NCBI RefSeq assembly: GCF_030929615.1
Contig: NZ_JAVFVU010000010.1
Coordinates: 62,001-126,000, forward strand
Reading direction: 5' to 3'
Source of the DNA: Dyadobacter sp. LHD-138
Lineage (GTDB): Bacteria > Bacteroidota > Bacteroidia > Cytophagales > Spirosomataceae
DNA length: 64,000 nt
This document shows positions 27,395 through 35,850 of the stretch, one piece after another. Within the stretch, counting starts at the first letter, position 1. Each line of letters starts with the position of its first letter. Position numbers and translations under genes: made by a program. Under the pieces are notes generated by a model, which saw only the letters and a program-made list of their open reading frames with translations, was not told the origin of the DNA and ran no database searches.

Positions 27395-28300
27395 TTATTT
27401 GGCTGGTGCCGGAGCTGGGTGTGCTGCTGGAGCCGCACCTTTTGTAAAGTCAACCAGTTCAACATCGAACAACAATACAGAGTTACCTGGAATTGCACCT
27501 GGAGAACCGTCAACACCGTAAGCCAATCCTGATGGAATGATAAGTGTACGTTTGCCACCTTTTTTCATCAGCATGATACCTTCTTCCCAACCTGGAATAA
27601 CCATACCCACACCAACCTGGAAGTCGATCGGTTTGCCTGCATTTTTAGAACTGTCAAATACTTTTCCGTCCAAAAGTTTACCCGTGTAGTGTACTTTCAC
27701 GTTGTCGCCCTGTGTAGGATTTGCGCCCGTTCCAACCACTTCATCCACATAATACAATCCGGAAGCCGTATGTTGCGCTTTGTCTTTCAGGTTATTTTTT
27801 GCAAGATAATCCTGGATTGTTTTTTCGTCAACTGACTTTTGTTTTCCGGCAGATTCAGTTTGCTGTTTCTGGAATTCTTCAGAAGTAAGAACGCTCAAAA
27901 CTTTAACTGTAAAAGTAATTTCTGAACCTTTTTTGATCATTGGAGGCAGTGGCTGCATCATTTTTGCAAATAAGGTATCTGCATTGATGAAGAATTTCGC
28001 GCTGTCACCTGATGAAAGCATCGCCAAACCTTCTTCGAAACTTCCTTTGAAAGGAGGCGCCTGAAGAACCAGTTTAACAGGGTTTTTGTCTTTGTAACTA
28101 TCTTTTAAAACTGAATCAGCGCCATTTTTTAGAACCAGATGAAATGACATGATATCACCAAGTTTCGCTTTGCGAGCGTCATCATCGTGCTCAAAAATCT
28201 GGTATTTAAGACCGTTTTCATTAACCTTTGTCTTATACTTGTCGCAGGCTGATGCGAGGATAGTTATGCCTAGTACATAACCTAGTGATTTAAGATTCAT
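27395..28300 (-). CDS. FKBP-type peptidyl-prolyl isomerase lipoprotein with two FKBP-like domains
   Basis: The protein has 301 residues and a lipobox LASAC (Cys19), so it is a periplasm-facing lipoprotein. The first FKBP-like region (about 40-138) is divergent; a helical linker of about 40 residues follows. The C-terminal domain (about 185-287) is the catalytic type, with VKVHYTGKLLDGKVFDSS, GWEEGIMLMKKGGKRTLIIP and GNSVLLFDVELVDF. The tail is Ala/Pro-rich (HPAPAPAK). It probably helps fold outer-membrane or secreted proteins. Confidence 0.94.
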   Translation of the reverse strand: MNLKSLGYVLGITILASACDKYKTKVNENGLKYQIFEHDDDARKAKLGDIMSFHLVLKNGADSVLKDSYKDKNPVKLVLQAPPFKGSFEEGLAMLSSGDSAKFFINADTLFAKMMQPLPPMIKKGSEITFTVKVLSVLTSEEFQKQQTESAGKQKSVDEKTIQDYLAKNNLKDKAQHTASGLYYVDEVVGTGANPTQGDNVKVHYTGKLLDGKVFDSSKNAGKPIDFQVGVGMVIPGWEEGIMLMKKGGKRTLIIPSGLAYGVDGSPGAIPGNSVLLFDVELVDFTKGAAPAAHPAPAPAK

Positions 28301-28346
28301 TGGATTGTATTAATTAAAAAATATTTATGTGAATGTTATATTTGTA

Positions 28347-29381
28347 TTAGTCAACCTTTAAAAGTTCTTCTTTGTATTTTGGAAGGATGGATAAAAACAG
28401 ATCAACAGTTTCATTGATCGAAAGCTCCGTTCTTCCTCCTGACGCATTTTTGTGTCCTCCGCCACTAAAATAAGTGCTCGAAACATCACGCACCGAAAAC
28501 GCGCCAACTGAGCGGAAAGATATTTTTATCTCCCCTTTTCTTTCAATAAACAGGGCGGACATGACCACATTTTCCACCTGCAATCCGTAATTGACAATTC
28601 CCTCCGTTTCCCCGGCACTGGAATTGAACCGGATCAGTTCGGTCTCCGTAAGCACCATGTAAGCGGTCCGGTATTCGGGAAGCACCGTTAATTTCTGGGA
28701 CAATACATAACCCAGGAACTGAAGGCGCGACAGCGGCGAATTGTCATAAATCAGCCTGTGCACTCTGCTGGAATCAAATCCGGTCAGCATCAGATCTGCC
28801 ACGGCCAGGTGTACGGCCGGTGTTACATTGCCGTGCCTGAAGGAACCCGTATCGGTCATGATGCCCGCATAAAGACATTCGGCCATCGGAATATCAAAGA
28901 TATCCGTGGAGGGAACGTCTCCTTCCATTTCTTTTATTAACGCATAAACCAGCTGCGCCGTTGCCGCAGCGGCCGTGTCCCAGATCATCCATTTCGCAAA
29001 ATGTTCAGGTTCCAGATGATGATCAATCATTAATTTAGGAGCCTTGGCATTCTGAACTACTTTTCCGAGATCTTTTAAACGGGACAGTGCAGAGAAATCC
29101 AGACAGCAAATTAAGGTCGCTTCTTCGATTTTTCTTTTTGCCTTTCCGCTTTCACCAGTTTTCTCATACACCATCACTTCGCTCACGCCGGGTAGCCAGC
29201 AAAGGTTTGCGGCATAGTCGGTTGGACTGATTACGGTGACGGTATGACCTTTTTTGGATAAATAACTTGCCCACCCAAGCGAAGAACCAAGCGCATCCGC
29301 GTCTGGATCTCTATGCATCGTGATGATGATTTTTTGAGGAGTAGATAGAAAAGCAACAAGCTCTTCAATGGTTTGATTCAC
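28347..29381 (-). CDS. nrnA: DHH family phosphoesterase (NrnA-like oligoribonuclease/pAp phosphatase)
   Basis: NrnA degrades short RNA fragments and 3'-phosphoadenosine 5'-phosphate. The 344-residue protein has the DHH metal motifs: MHRDPDADALGSSLGWA (22-38), CLDFSA, IDHHLEPEHF (near 119) and a later MTDTGSF. The C-terminal DHHA1 domain has the Gly-rich FSGGGHKNASGGR. Function is inferred from the family; some members hydrolyse c-di-AMP products instead. A promoter-like CAAAATTA (the complement of TAATTTTG) lies at 29427-29434, 45 bases before the start. Confidence 0.9.
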   Translation of the reverse strand: MNQTIEELVAFLSTPQKIIITMHRDPDADALGSSLGWASYLSKKGHTVTVISPTDYAANLCWLPGVSEVMVYEKTGESGKAKRKIEEATLICCLDFSALSRLKDLGKVVQNAKAPKLMIDHHLEPEHFAKWMIWDTAAAATAQLVYALIKEMEGDVPSTDIFDIPMAECLYAGIMTDTGSFRHGNVTPAVHLAVADLMLTGFDSSRVHRLIYDNSPLSRLQFLGYVLSQKLTVLPEYRTAYMVLTETELIRFNSSAGETEGIVNYGLQVENVVMSALFIERKGEIKISFRSVGAFSVRDVSSTYFSGGGHKNASGGRTELSINETVDLFLSILPKYKEELLKVD

Positions 29382-29426
29382 AGTTATTTAATTCAAAAAG
29401 AAAACTTGGACCCTGCATTTTGATCA

Positions 29427-29434
29427 CAAAATTA
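29427..29434 (-). promoter_or_regulatory. TAnnTTTG element for the DHH gene
   Basis: Read on the minus strand it is TAATTTTG, a match to the minus-7 element, about 45 bases before the DHH start. The minus-33 element is not clear. Confidence 0.4.
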
Positions 29435-29549
29435 ACAAAACTGTTGGGATTTGTTTAATGTTGAGTACTAAAGGCTTATTCTCAACCCAATCTTTTTATG
29501 CTTAAATGACGTTCCTGACAGAATTGCTGGCTATGTAAAATGAAAATTG

Positions 29550-29557
29550 TAGTTTTG
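29550..29557 (+). promoter_or_regulatory. TAnnTTTG element for ndk
   Basis: TAGTTTTG followed by GCAG fits the promoter pattern, with a TTG (29524-29526) 23 bases upstream, slightly beyond the best spacing. The ndk ATG is 27 bases downstream, leaving a very short leader. Confidence 0.55.
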
Positions 29558-29583
29558 CAGCCAAATAAATTATAGCAAACTGT

Positions 29584-30003
29584 ATGTCAACTAATAAGAC
29601 CTTCACGATGATCAAACCTGACGCCGTATTAGACGGAAACGCAGGTTCTATTATCAAAATGATTGAGGCAGCCGGATTCCGTGTTGTGGCCCTTAAGAAA
29701 ACACAATTAACTCCTGAGCGTGCGGGAGAGTTTTATGCAGTACATAAAGAAAGACCTTTCTATAACGATTTATGTGCCTACATGTCATCAGGTCCTATTG
29801 TCCCGATGATCCTTGAAAAGGAAAATGCAGTAGCAGATTTCCGCACGCTGATCGGGGCGACAAACCCTGCCAATGCGGACGAAGGAACAATTCGTAAATT
29901 GTTTGCCAAATCGATCGAAGCAAACGCGATCCACGGTTCTGACTCAGACGAAAACGCTGAAATTGAAGGAAACTTCTTTTTCGCACACACGGAGCAGTTC
30001 TAA
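29584..30003 (+). CDS. ndk: Nucleoside diphosphate kinase
   Basis: The enzyme balances nucleoside triphosphate pools through a phosphohistidine. The 139-residue protein starts with [20 protein letters not shown] and contains the expected regions [20 protein letters not shown] and [19 protein letters not shown]. The active-site His lies in [20 protein letters not shown]. The length is slightly under that of E. coli. A strong terminator follows and is shared with the convergent fasciclin gene. Confidence 0.98.
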   Translation: MSTNKTFTMIKPDAVLDGNAGSIIKMIEAAGFRVVALKKTQLTPERAGEFYAVHKERPFYNDLCAYMSSGPIVPMILEKENAVADFRTLIGATNPANADEGTIRKLFAKSIEANAIHGSDSDENAEIEGNFFFAHTEQF

Positions 30004-30021
30004 TCTGGAAACTGTTTCTAT

Positions 30022-30058
30022 AAAAAAGGCCTAATGTCAGCGACATTAGGCCTTTTTT
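30022..30058. terminator. Bidirectional terminator between ndk and the fasciclin gene
   Basis: AAAAAAGGCCTAATGTC (30022-30038) and GACATTAGGCCTTTTTT (30042-30058) form a 17-bp perfect stem with a 3-base loop. Confidence 0.93.
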
Positions 30059-30071
30059 ATAGAAAATAACT

Positions 30072-30596
30072 TTACTTAACTTTTACCAGAACCTTGTCAA
30101 CGACCTGGATGATGCCATTGTTCGCATTGACATTTTTAGTGATTATTCTTCCTTCTGAATTGAGCAGGAGGGTCGTGTCCGTTTTGGACGCCTTTGCAAC
30201 CTTGATGGTATCGCCTTTTATATAGCCAAGAAAATTGCCTTCTTTAAGATCACCATATTTGATGGTTCCCTTTAAGGTGTGTTTTAACACGAAAGCTCTT
30301 GCCGCTGTTGTATCCAACGCATTTACCATGGCACTGGTGATCTTGGAATTTTTAAATGCAGCGTCATCGGGAGCGAATAGGGTAATGTTTTCAGTTCTGA
30401 AAGCATCACTCAGCCCATTGGCTACAATAATTTCTTTCAGGATCGAAAACTGGCTGTTCGTCATAATAACGTCCGTAATGGTTTTCGGTTTTACAACGTC
30501 CTTGTCATCTTCCTTGCAGGAGGTTATTACGGTGCCTAATAATAGAACCGACAAAAAAATTGCCGTATAACGCCCTATAAAGTTGATTTTTTTCAT
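30072..30596 (-). CDS. Fasciclin (FAS1) domain lipoprotein
   Basis: FAS1 domains mediate adhesion in secreted or surface proteins. From ATG at 30596 the protein is 174 residues: a signal peptide ending in ITSC (lipid anchor Cys near residue 27), then one FAS1 domain with ITDVIMTNSQFSILKEIIV, the H1 box ENITLFAPDDAAFKN, and the closing NGIIQVVDKVLVKVK. An in-frame start further upstream would add 22 basic residues before the signal peptide and is unlikely. A divergent DUF1080 gene lies next to it. Confidence 0.93.
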   Translation of the reverse strand: MKKINFIGRYTAIFLSVLLLGTVITSCKEDDKDVVKPKTITDVIMTNSQFSILKEIIVANGLSDAFRTENITLFAPDDAAFKNSKITSAMVNALDTTAARAFVLKHTLKGTIKYGDLKEGNFLGYIKGDTIKVAKASKTDTTLLLNSEGRIITKNVNANNGIIQVVDKVLVKVK

Positions 30597-30616
30597 AGCT
30601 TCGAATCGGTTTAATT

Positions 30617-30645
30617 TTTGTAAAACTAATTGAAATTGTAGTTTG
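30617..30645 (+). promoter_or_regulatory. Possible promoter for the DUF1080 gene
   Basis: TTTG (30617-30620) is followed after 18 bases by TAGTTTG (30639-30645), one base short of the TAnnTTTG pattern. It lies about 45 bases before ATG 30691, in the divergent region. Confidence 0.35.
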
Positions 30646-30690
30646 ATGAATTTTATAACCAAATTTTTTTAATTCTAAACCCAATATAAC

Positions 30691-31326
30691 ATGTTAAAGT
30701 TTAAATTTTTAGCCGCGTGCTGTGCGGTCATTTTGTTTACAAGTTCCGCCTTTCTGGTCATTAAAGAGGATGGAACTATAACTAAAAAGAAGCCGGTAAA
30801 ATTGTTTAACGGTAAAGATTTGACCGGCTGGAAAATCAACGGTACTGAAAAATGGTATGCTGAAAAAGGAGAGTTGATCTGTGAAAGCGGCCCGGACAAG
30901 GAGTATGGCTATCTGACTACGGATAAATTTTACAAGAATTTTGATCTTTCTTTAAAGTTTAAGCAGGAAGCAAACGGAAACAGCGGTGTGTTTTTCAGAT
31001 CGACGGTTGACGGCACAAAAGTTTCTGGCTGGCAGGTAGAAGTGGCGCCGCCAAACCATGACACCGGTGGTGTTTACGAATCTTATGGCCGCGAGTGGCT
31101 GGTGAAAATCCCGGACGAAAAGGAAGGTTTCCTGAAAATGGGTGAGTGGAATACGTTAAGAATCCGCGTGGTTGGGCCAAAAGTTCAAACCTGGTTAAAC
31201 GGTAATGCCATGGTAGATTTTGATGATGCTAAAATTGGCGCAGCAAACGGATCGATTGCATTGCAGATTCACTCGGGCGGAGGCATTAAAGTACGCTGGA
31301 AGGACATCGTTCTTGAAGAAATGTAG
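30691..31326 (+). CDS. Secreted DUF1080 (3-keto-disaccharide hydrolase-like) protein
   Basis: DUF1080 domains have a concanavalin-like fold; some members cleave 3-keto-glycosides. The 211-residue protein has an N-terminal hydrophobic signal (about 1-22) and then PVKLFNGKDLTGWKINGTEK, the family's opening motif, the strand pattern FYKNFDLSLKFKQEANGNSG VFFRS, and the closing IALQIHSGGGIKVRWKDIVL. There is no lipobox. The catalytic role is inferred. Its 3' side is followed by a very long hairpin that covers the start codon of the next gene. Confidence 0.92.
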   Translation: MLKFKFLAACCAVILFTSSAFLVIKEDGTITKKKPVKLFNGKDLTGWKINGTEKWYAEKGELICESGPDKEYGYLTTDKFYKNFDLSLKFKQEANGNSGVFFRSTVDGTKVSGWQVEVAPPNHDTGGVYESYGREWLVKIPDEKEGFLKMGEWNTLRIRVVGPKVQTWLNGNAMVDFDDAKIGAANGSIALQIHSGGGIKVRWKDIVLEEM

Positions 31327-31409
31327 GACTTTGATTTTTTATTCATTTCCATAGTTGCGAGGTTCATGCGGTGTTAAGGCGCAGTTCGTCGGAATTAGGT
31401 AACATACTG

Positions 31410-31472
31410 GCTTCATGGCTGATAGATTTGTGTCATCAAAAACACAAAATCTGTCAGCCATGAAGCTTTTTT
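31410..31472 (+). promoter_or_regulatory. Long stem-loop with T-tract that contains the next start codon
   Basis: The left arm (31410-31433, GCTTCATGGCTGATAG...) and right arm (31442-31466, ACACAAAATCTGTCAG...) are complementary over about 24 bases, with one bulged A and one G-T pair, around an 8-base loop. Six T follow at 31467-31472. Structurally this is a strong intrinsic terminator. But its right arm holds ATG 31460, the natural start of the TonB receptor. It could end the DUF1080 transcript while hiding the receptor start, or be a regulated switch. Position and complementarity are seen; the role is inference. Confidence 0.75.
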
Positions 31473-33619
31473 ATTATCTGCTCTTTTTCTCAACCACGGT
31501 CTCTTACGGACAAACGGTGGTGAAGGGAAAGGTGCTGGATAAAAAGGGGCATGCGATGCCGGGAGCCAATGTATTCCTTAAAGGGACTTATGATGGTACC
31601 ACCACGGATTCTTCCGGCGTATTTTATTTTAAAACCTTTGAAAAAGATACCGTTACACTGGTTGCCAGCTATGTTGGTTTCGAAATTGCTGAAACAAAAC
31701 TTTCTTTAAAGGAAAAGGAGATTAGCCATCAATTTCGTCTTGAAGAACTTGCCAACGAATTGAATACGGTTGTCATCACGGCTGGCGCTTTTGACGCTTC
31801 TGATGAAAAAAGAATGGCTATGCTCAAACCGCTGGATATCGTTACGACGGCCGGAGCCGCTGCGGATATTACGGGTGCCATCCAGTTTTTACCTGGAGCG
31901 CAGCGGGTAGGGGAGCAGGAAGGACTATTTGTCCGCGGAGGCTCAGGACAGGAAACCAAGGTGGTAATCGACGGGATGATTGTTCAAAATCCATTTTTTA
32001 GTTCGTTGCCGGACGTGCAGCAGCGGGGCCGTTTCAATCCGTTTATGTTTAAGGGCACATCTTTCAGCACCGGTGGTTATTCGGCGCAGTATGGGCAGGC
32101 CTTGTCTTCGGTTTTATTGCTGAATACAACGGATAAGGCCAGTAACAATGGTTTAGGCATAAGTCTCAATCTTGCCAACGCCGGGCTGAATTATGATTAT
32201 GCTACCAAAAATCAGTCTGTATCGGCCGTGGCCTACTACGGAAATTTGAAACCGCTTTTTACATTGGTCAGGCAGAATGTGGACTGGCTGCACGAACCTG
32301 AGTTTAAAGGTTCCTCACTGACCTATCGTCTGAAACCGACCAAGTATGGGGTGCTGAAAGTCTACGGTATGTATTCCGATAGCCGACTGAGCATGAATTC
32401 AAAAGATCCGTCGAGCGAATCGGGCAAGATGAAACTCGACCTGAAAAACCGGAATGCTTTTGTAACAAGTACGTATACCGACCAATGGCGCGAGGGGAAA
32501 TGGCTGTTGAATTCGGGTTTTTCGTATAGCCGTAATAAAGACAATATGACGTTCGACGCCGCCAATTTTGATCGTTTTGATGAAAGAACACAGGCACGTC
32601 TGGTATTGACCGGGTTATTGTCGGGCAATAATTCCATCCTTTTTGGCGGCGAGGCGCATATTATAAATTTACAAAATGGCGTAAACGGGAAATTGTATCA
32701 TCTGCAAGACCGTTACACGACTGTTTTTGCGGAAAGTGAAATTTATGTGACCCGGCTTCTTGCCGGTCGCGTGGGTGTTCGCGGTGAGTATTCTGCACTA
32801 CTGGGCCGTTTTAACCTAGCACCGAGGTTATCGTTCGCTTATAAAACCGGGAAGTACAGCCAGGTTTCCTTAGCCGCCGGGCAGTTTTATCAGAACCCCG
32901 ATTACCGTTATTTATACCGCAATAAAAACCTCAATTTTGAAAGAGCCGATCATTTGATCCTGAATTTCCAGATCATCAAGAATCAGCGCACTTTCCGCTT
33001 TGAGACTTTTTATAAAAATTATGCACAGCTGGTCCGGGAGTTTACGGGACAGGCTTATGATGCCGATCCTTATCGTTTTCCCTGGGGCACAACCAGCAAT
33101 GGCGGGCATGGTTATGCAAGAGGTTTCGATTTTTTCTGGCGCGATCAAAAAACGATCAAAAACTTCGATTACTGGGTTACATACAGCTATGTCGATTCCA
33201 AAAGGTTATTTCAACAATTTGATCATTCGGCTACCCCGACTTTTATCTCCCATCACAATGCCAGCCTGATTACTAAAAAGTGGTTTGATAAAATCCAGAC
33301 GAACCTCAGTATGACGTATGCTTTTACGAGTGGCCGCCCCTATTACAATCCGAATAGCAAAGAATTTTTAGCCAACCGTACACCGACCGTGCATAATCTG
33401 AGTATTCAGGCAAGTAAGCTTACAAGCATCAAAGGCAACCTGATTATTCTGTACGCCTCCGTTGACAATATTCTCAACATAAAAAATGTATTTACCTATC
33501 GTTACACACCCGACGGCAAAACGCGGTACGCGGTGGGGCCGCAGAGTTACCGCAGTTTTTTTGTAGGTACCCAGATTATGTTATCGAAAAAAGCCAAAGT
33601 TGATAAAAACGATTTATAA
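31460..33619 (+). CDS. TonB-dependent receptor with carboxypeptidase-like N-domain
   Basis: This is an outer-membrane channel for energised uptake. From ATG 31460 it has 719 residues: signal peptide (1-17, ending SYG), carboxypeptidase regulatory-like domain (about 19-95, with VKGKVLDKKGHAMPGANVFL), plug domain (about 118-225, with EGLFVRGGSGQETKVVIDGM) and a beta barrel ending near NILNIKNVFTYRYTPDGKTR. An in-frame ATG at 31415 lies in the left arm of the hairpin and would put 15 non-signal residues in front. There is no SusD-like partner. The substrate is unknown. A TPR-like secreted protein follows after 36 bases. Confidence 0.93.
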   Translation: MKLFYYLLFFSTTVSYGQTVVKGKVLDKKGHAMPGANVFLKGTYDGTTTDSSGVFYFKTFEKDTVTLVASYVGFEIAETKLSLKEKEISHQFRLEELANELNTVVITAGAFDASDEKRMAMLKPLDIVTTAGAAADITGAIQFLPGAQRVGEQEGLFVRGGSGQETKVVIDGMIVQNPFFSSLPDVQQRGRFNPFMFKGTSFSTGGYSAQYGQALSSVLLLNTTDKASNNGLGISLNLANAGLNYDYATKNQSVSAVAYYGNLKPLFTLVRQNVDWLHEPEFKGSSLTYRLKPTKYGVLKVYGMYSDSRLSMNSKDPSSESGKMKLDLKNRNAFVTSTYTDQWREGKWLLNSGFSYSRNKDNMTFDAANFDRFDERTQARLVLTGLLSGNNSILFGGEAHIINLQNGVNGKLYHLQDRYTTVFAESEIYVTRLLAGRVGVRGEYSALLGRFNLAPRLSFAYKTGKYSQVSLAAGQFYQNPDYRYLYRNKNLNFERADHLILNFQIIKNQRTFRFETFYKNYAQLVREFTGQAYDADPYRFPWGTTSNGGHGYARGFDFFWRDQKTIKNFDYWVTYSYVDSKRLFQQFDHSATPTFISHHNASLITKKWFDKIQTNLSMTYAFTSGRPYYNPNSKEFLANRTPTVHNLSIQASKLTSIKGNLIILYASVDNILNIKNVFTYRYTPDGKTRYAVGPQSYRSFFVGTQIMLSKKAKVDKNDL

Positions 33620-33655
33620 CCTATTTGTATCATACGATCCCAATCAAGAAAAATT

Positions 33656-34315
33656 ATGAAAAAGTTATTCATTACATCCGCGCTGCTGCTGGTTTCCATG
33701 ATCAGCGTTTTTGCACAAAATGAAAAATACGTGCAGGCTATGGAGTCGTCTATTGGCCTTTTAAATAAAGTCGATAAAGCAAAAAATGACCCGGTTGAAT
33801 TACAGGAAATAGCCAACCGTTTCGAGCGCATTGGCACAGCCGAGGCAAAAGAATGGCTGCCACGTTATTATGCTGCCTATTGTTATACGCTAATGGGTTT
33901 GTCGGGAAGTTCGATTGAAGAGAAAGATAAATTTTTGGATAAAGCAGACGGCTTGCTCAAAGAATCGGAGACGCTGGCCGGAAAACCTTCCGATGAAATA
34001 CTGATTATGAAAGCTTATGCAGCACAGATCCGGCTGGCGGCCGATGCCATGAACCGCTGGCAAAAGTATGGCGCTCTCTTTACTGAAAATATTGACGCCG
34101 CCAAAGCGATAAATGGTGATAACCCACGTATTTATTATCTTGAAGGTTCAAGTCTGTTTTTTAAGCCGGAAGAGTATGGCGGTGGTAAAAAAGTGGCGAA
34201 GCCTTTGTTGGAAAAATCCGTTGCAAAATTTTCTACTTTCAAACCGCAAAGCACCATTGCTCCGCAGTGGGGCAAAATGGAAGCGGAGTGGATGCTCTCC
34301 CAGGCAAATCAGTAA
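33656..34315 (+). CDS. Secreted helical (TPR-like) protein of unknown function
   Basis: The 219-residue protein has a signal peptide (1-20, ending SVFAQ). The rest is helix-rich, with repeated Ala/Leu/Tyr positions typical of TPR-like hairpins: YYAAYCYTLMGLSGSS, AKEWLPRYYA and NPRIYYLEGSSLFFKPEEYG. It follows the TonB receptor by 36 bases and precedes the sensor kinase by 26, so it may share their transcript. It may be a periplasmic scaffold; the function is not known. Confidence 0.85.
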   Translation: MKKLFITSALLLVSMISVFAQNEKYVQAMESSIGLLNKVDKAKNDPVELQEIANRFERIGTAEAKEWLPRYYAAYCYTLMGLSGSSIEEKDKFLDKADGLLKESETLAGKPSDEILIMKAYAAQIRLAADAMNRWQKYGALFTENIDAAKAINGDNPRIYYLEGSSLFFKPEEYGGGKKVAKPLLEKSVAKFSTFKPQSTIAPQWGKMEAEWMLSQANQ

Positions 34316-34341
34316 GTCATTAAGTATTTTGGAATAACCCG

Positions 34342-35775
34342 ATGGAAGATAAGAAAAAGCCTTTGCGTATGACCGGCACTTCGCTTGAAGGACGGGATTT
34401 TAGTAACATGAATCTGGAAGGTGCTGATTTTAGCTTTTCGAGCCTGGAAGGGATCAATTTTGACGGATCCAATCTTCGGGGAGCGAAAATACGGTTTGCA
34501 TCCTTGGAAAAAGCGACATTCCGAAACGCGGACCTGACGAATGCAGACATGAGTTTCAGCAGTCTGACCGATACCGATATGACCGGCGCGAAGATCGAAG
34601 GGGCTAATTTTAGTTTTTCCTCTCAGGGGAAATCGTTTAACTGGCAGGATCTGAAATTAATAGGACTTATCCAGAGCCAGAGCTGGGTGGGCACATTGGT
34701 GGCTGTATTCATCGGGGCACTGATGCTTTACGGGACAAGTGCGATTATCTATTTTACCCTCGAAATTTTATATACATCCAACGCCGTCCGGGTTCAGCTC
34801 AATCAATATATCATTGCCCAAAATGTAATTGGCGGTGTGATGACCGTTTTAATCGCGCAGAACATGGCGGTTTGGCTGGATACCACGATTGATCGGGTCA
34901 TTTTCCGGCATCTTGTCCTGAGTGCAGTGATTGTGTTGTTTTTTCTGGCATTGTTGATGGGGATGTATTTGTCCTTTGGGCAAAATATTATTCAGGCGAT
35001 GCATGTTCAATATCCGCAGGAAGGGGATCAGAACGATGCCTGGTATTGGTATACCATTGGCCCTGTTGTTGTAGCCAACGTGTTTTATTATCTGGCACGA
35101 CAGGGACGACAGCTGTCCCGGAAAATTTCGGATCAGGAATATCAGCTTCTCAATCTTGAAAAACTGAAAACCCGTGCGGAGCTGGACGCCCTGCAGGCCA
35201 GAATCAACCCCCACTTTCTGTACAATGCGCTCAACAGTATCGCCAGCCTCGTGCATGAAGATCCAGATAAGGCGGAGGAAATGACGTTATTGCTCTCGAA
35301 GCTTTTCCGTTATACCACCGGTCGTAAAAACAGGGACTATTTTGACACGATCGAAAATGAGTTGGAAATGGTGCAGACCTATCTTCAGGTGGAAAAAGTA
35401 AGGTTCGGGGAAAGGCTGCAGTTTGACGTAGAGGTAACTAATCCGGAGTTGAAAACCCTTCAGGTCCCTAAATTTATTTTACAGCCGATTGTCGAGAACG
35501 CCATTAAACATGGCATTGCTAAACTTGCCGATCAGGGCAAGATCATTGTCCGGATTTATGAAGAAAACGGATGGCTGCATCTTTGTGTGCATGACAACGG
35601 CCCGCTTTTTGCAGATACCATGGGTGCAGGTTATGGCATACGGAGCATCCAGGAAAAACTTAAATTGTTGTATGGTGAGGATGCCCGCCTGGAGCTTCAC
35701 AACGAGCCGCATAAATCGGTCAATATTTCGATTCTTAAATCTGTGATCGAGAAAGGCGGAGAAGACATGGAATAG
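34342..35775 (+). CDS. LytS-type sensor histidine kinase with pentapeptide-repeat N-terminus
   Basis: The 477-residue protein begins with about 16 pentapeptide repeats (residues 14-95, units such as LEGAD, LRGAK, LTNAD, FSFSS), which form a right-handed beta helix. Several membrane segments follow (about 116-143, 158-176, 190-212, 238-252), then a coiled link and a LytS-type kinase: H-box RINPHFLYNALNSIASLV with His291, the N-box PKFILQPIVENAIKHGI and the G-region MGAGYGIRSIQEKLKLLYGE. The pentapeptide head precedes the first helix, so it is probably cytoplasmic. The LytTR regulator follows 75 bases later. The head is an unusual sensor or partner-binding part. Confidence 0.93.
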   Translation: MEDKKKPLRMTGTSLEGRDFSNMNLEGADFSFSSLEGINFDGSNLRGAKIRFASLEKATFRNADLTNADMSFSSLTDTDMTGAKIEGANFSFSSQGKSFNWQDLKLIGLIQSQSWVGTLVAVFIGALMLYGTSAIIYFTLEILYTSNAVRVQLNQYIIAQNVIGGVMTVLIAQNMAVWLDTTIDRVIFRHLVLSAVIVLFFLALLMGMYLSFGQNIIQAMHVQYPQEGDQNDAWYWYTIGPVVVANVFYYLARQGRQLSRKISDQEYQLLNLEKLKTRAELDALQARINPHFLYNALNSIASLVHEDPDKAEEMTLLLSKLFRYTTGRKNRDYFDTIENELEMVQTYLQVEKVRFGERLQFDVEVTNPELKTLQVPKFILQPIVENAIKHGIAKLADQGKIIVRIYEENGWLHLCVHDNGPLFADTMGAGYGIRSIQEKLKLLYGEDARLELHNEPHKSVNISILKSVIEKGGEDME

Positions 35776-35850
35776 TTGTTAATTTTGAAATCCTGTTGTA
35801 AAATAATTGTTAATTCCACGCACCATTTCGCTGCGAAAAATTAATCTCAA

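Noticed and set aside
31415..31459. ATG 31415 as the TonB receptor start
   Set aside because: It lies in the left arm of the hairpin and puts a hydrophilic stretch before the signal peptide; ATG 31460 begins the signal peptide directly.
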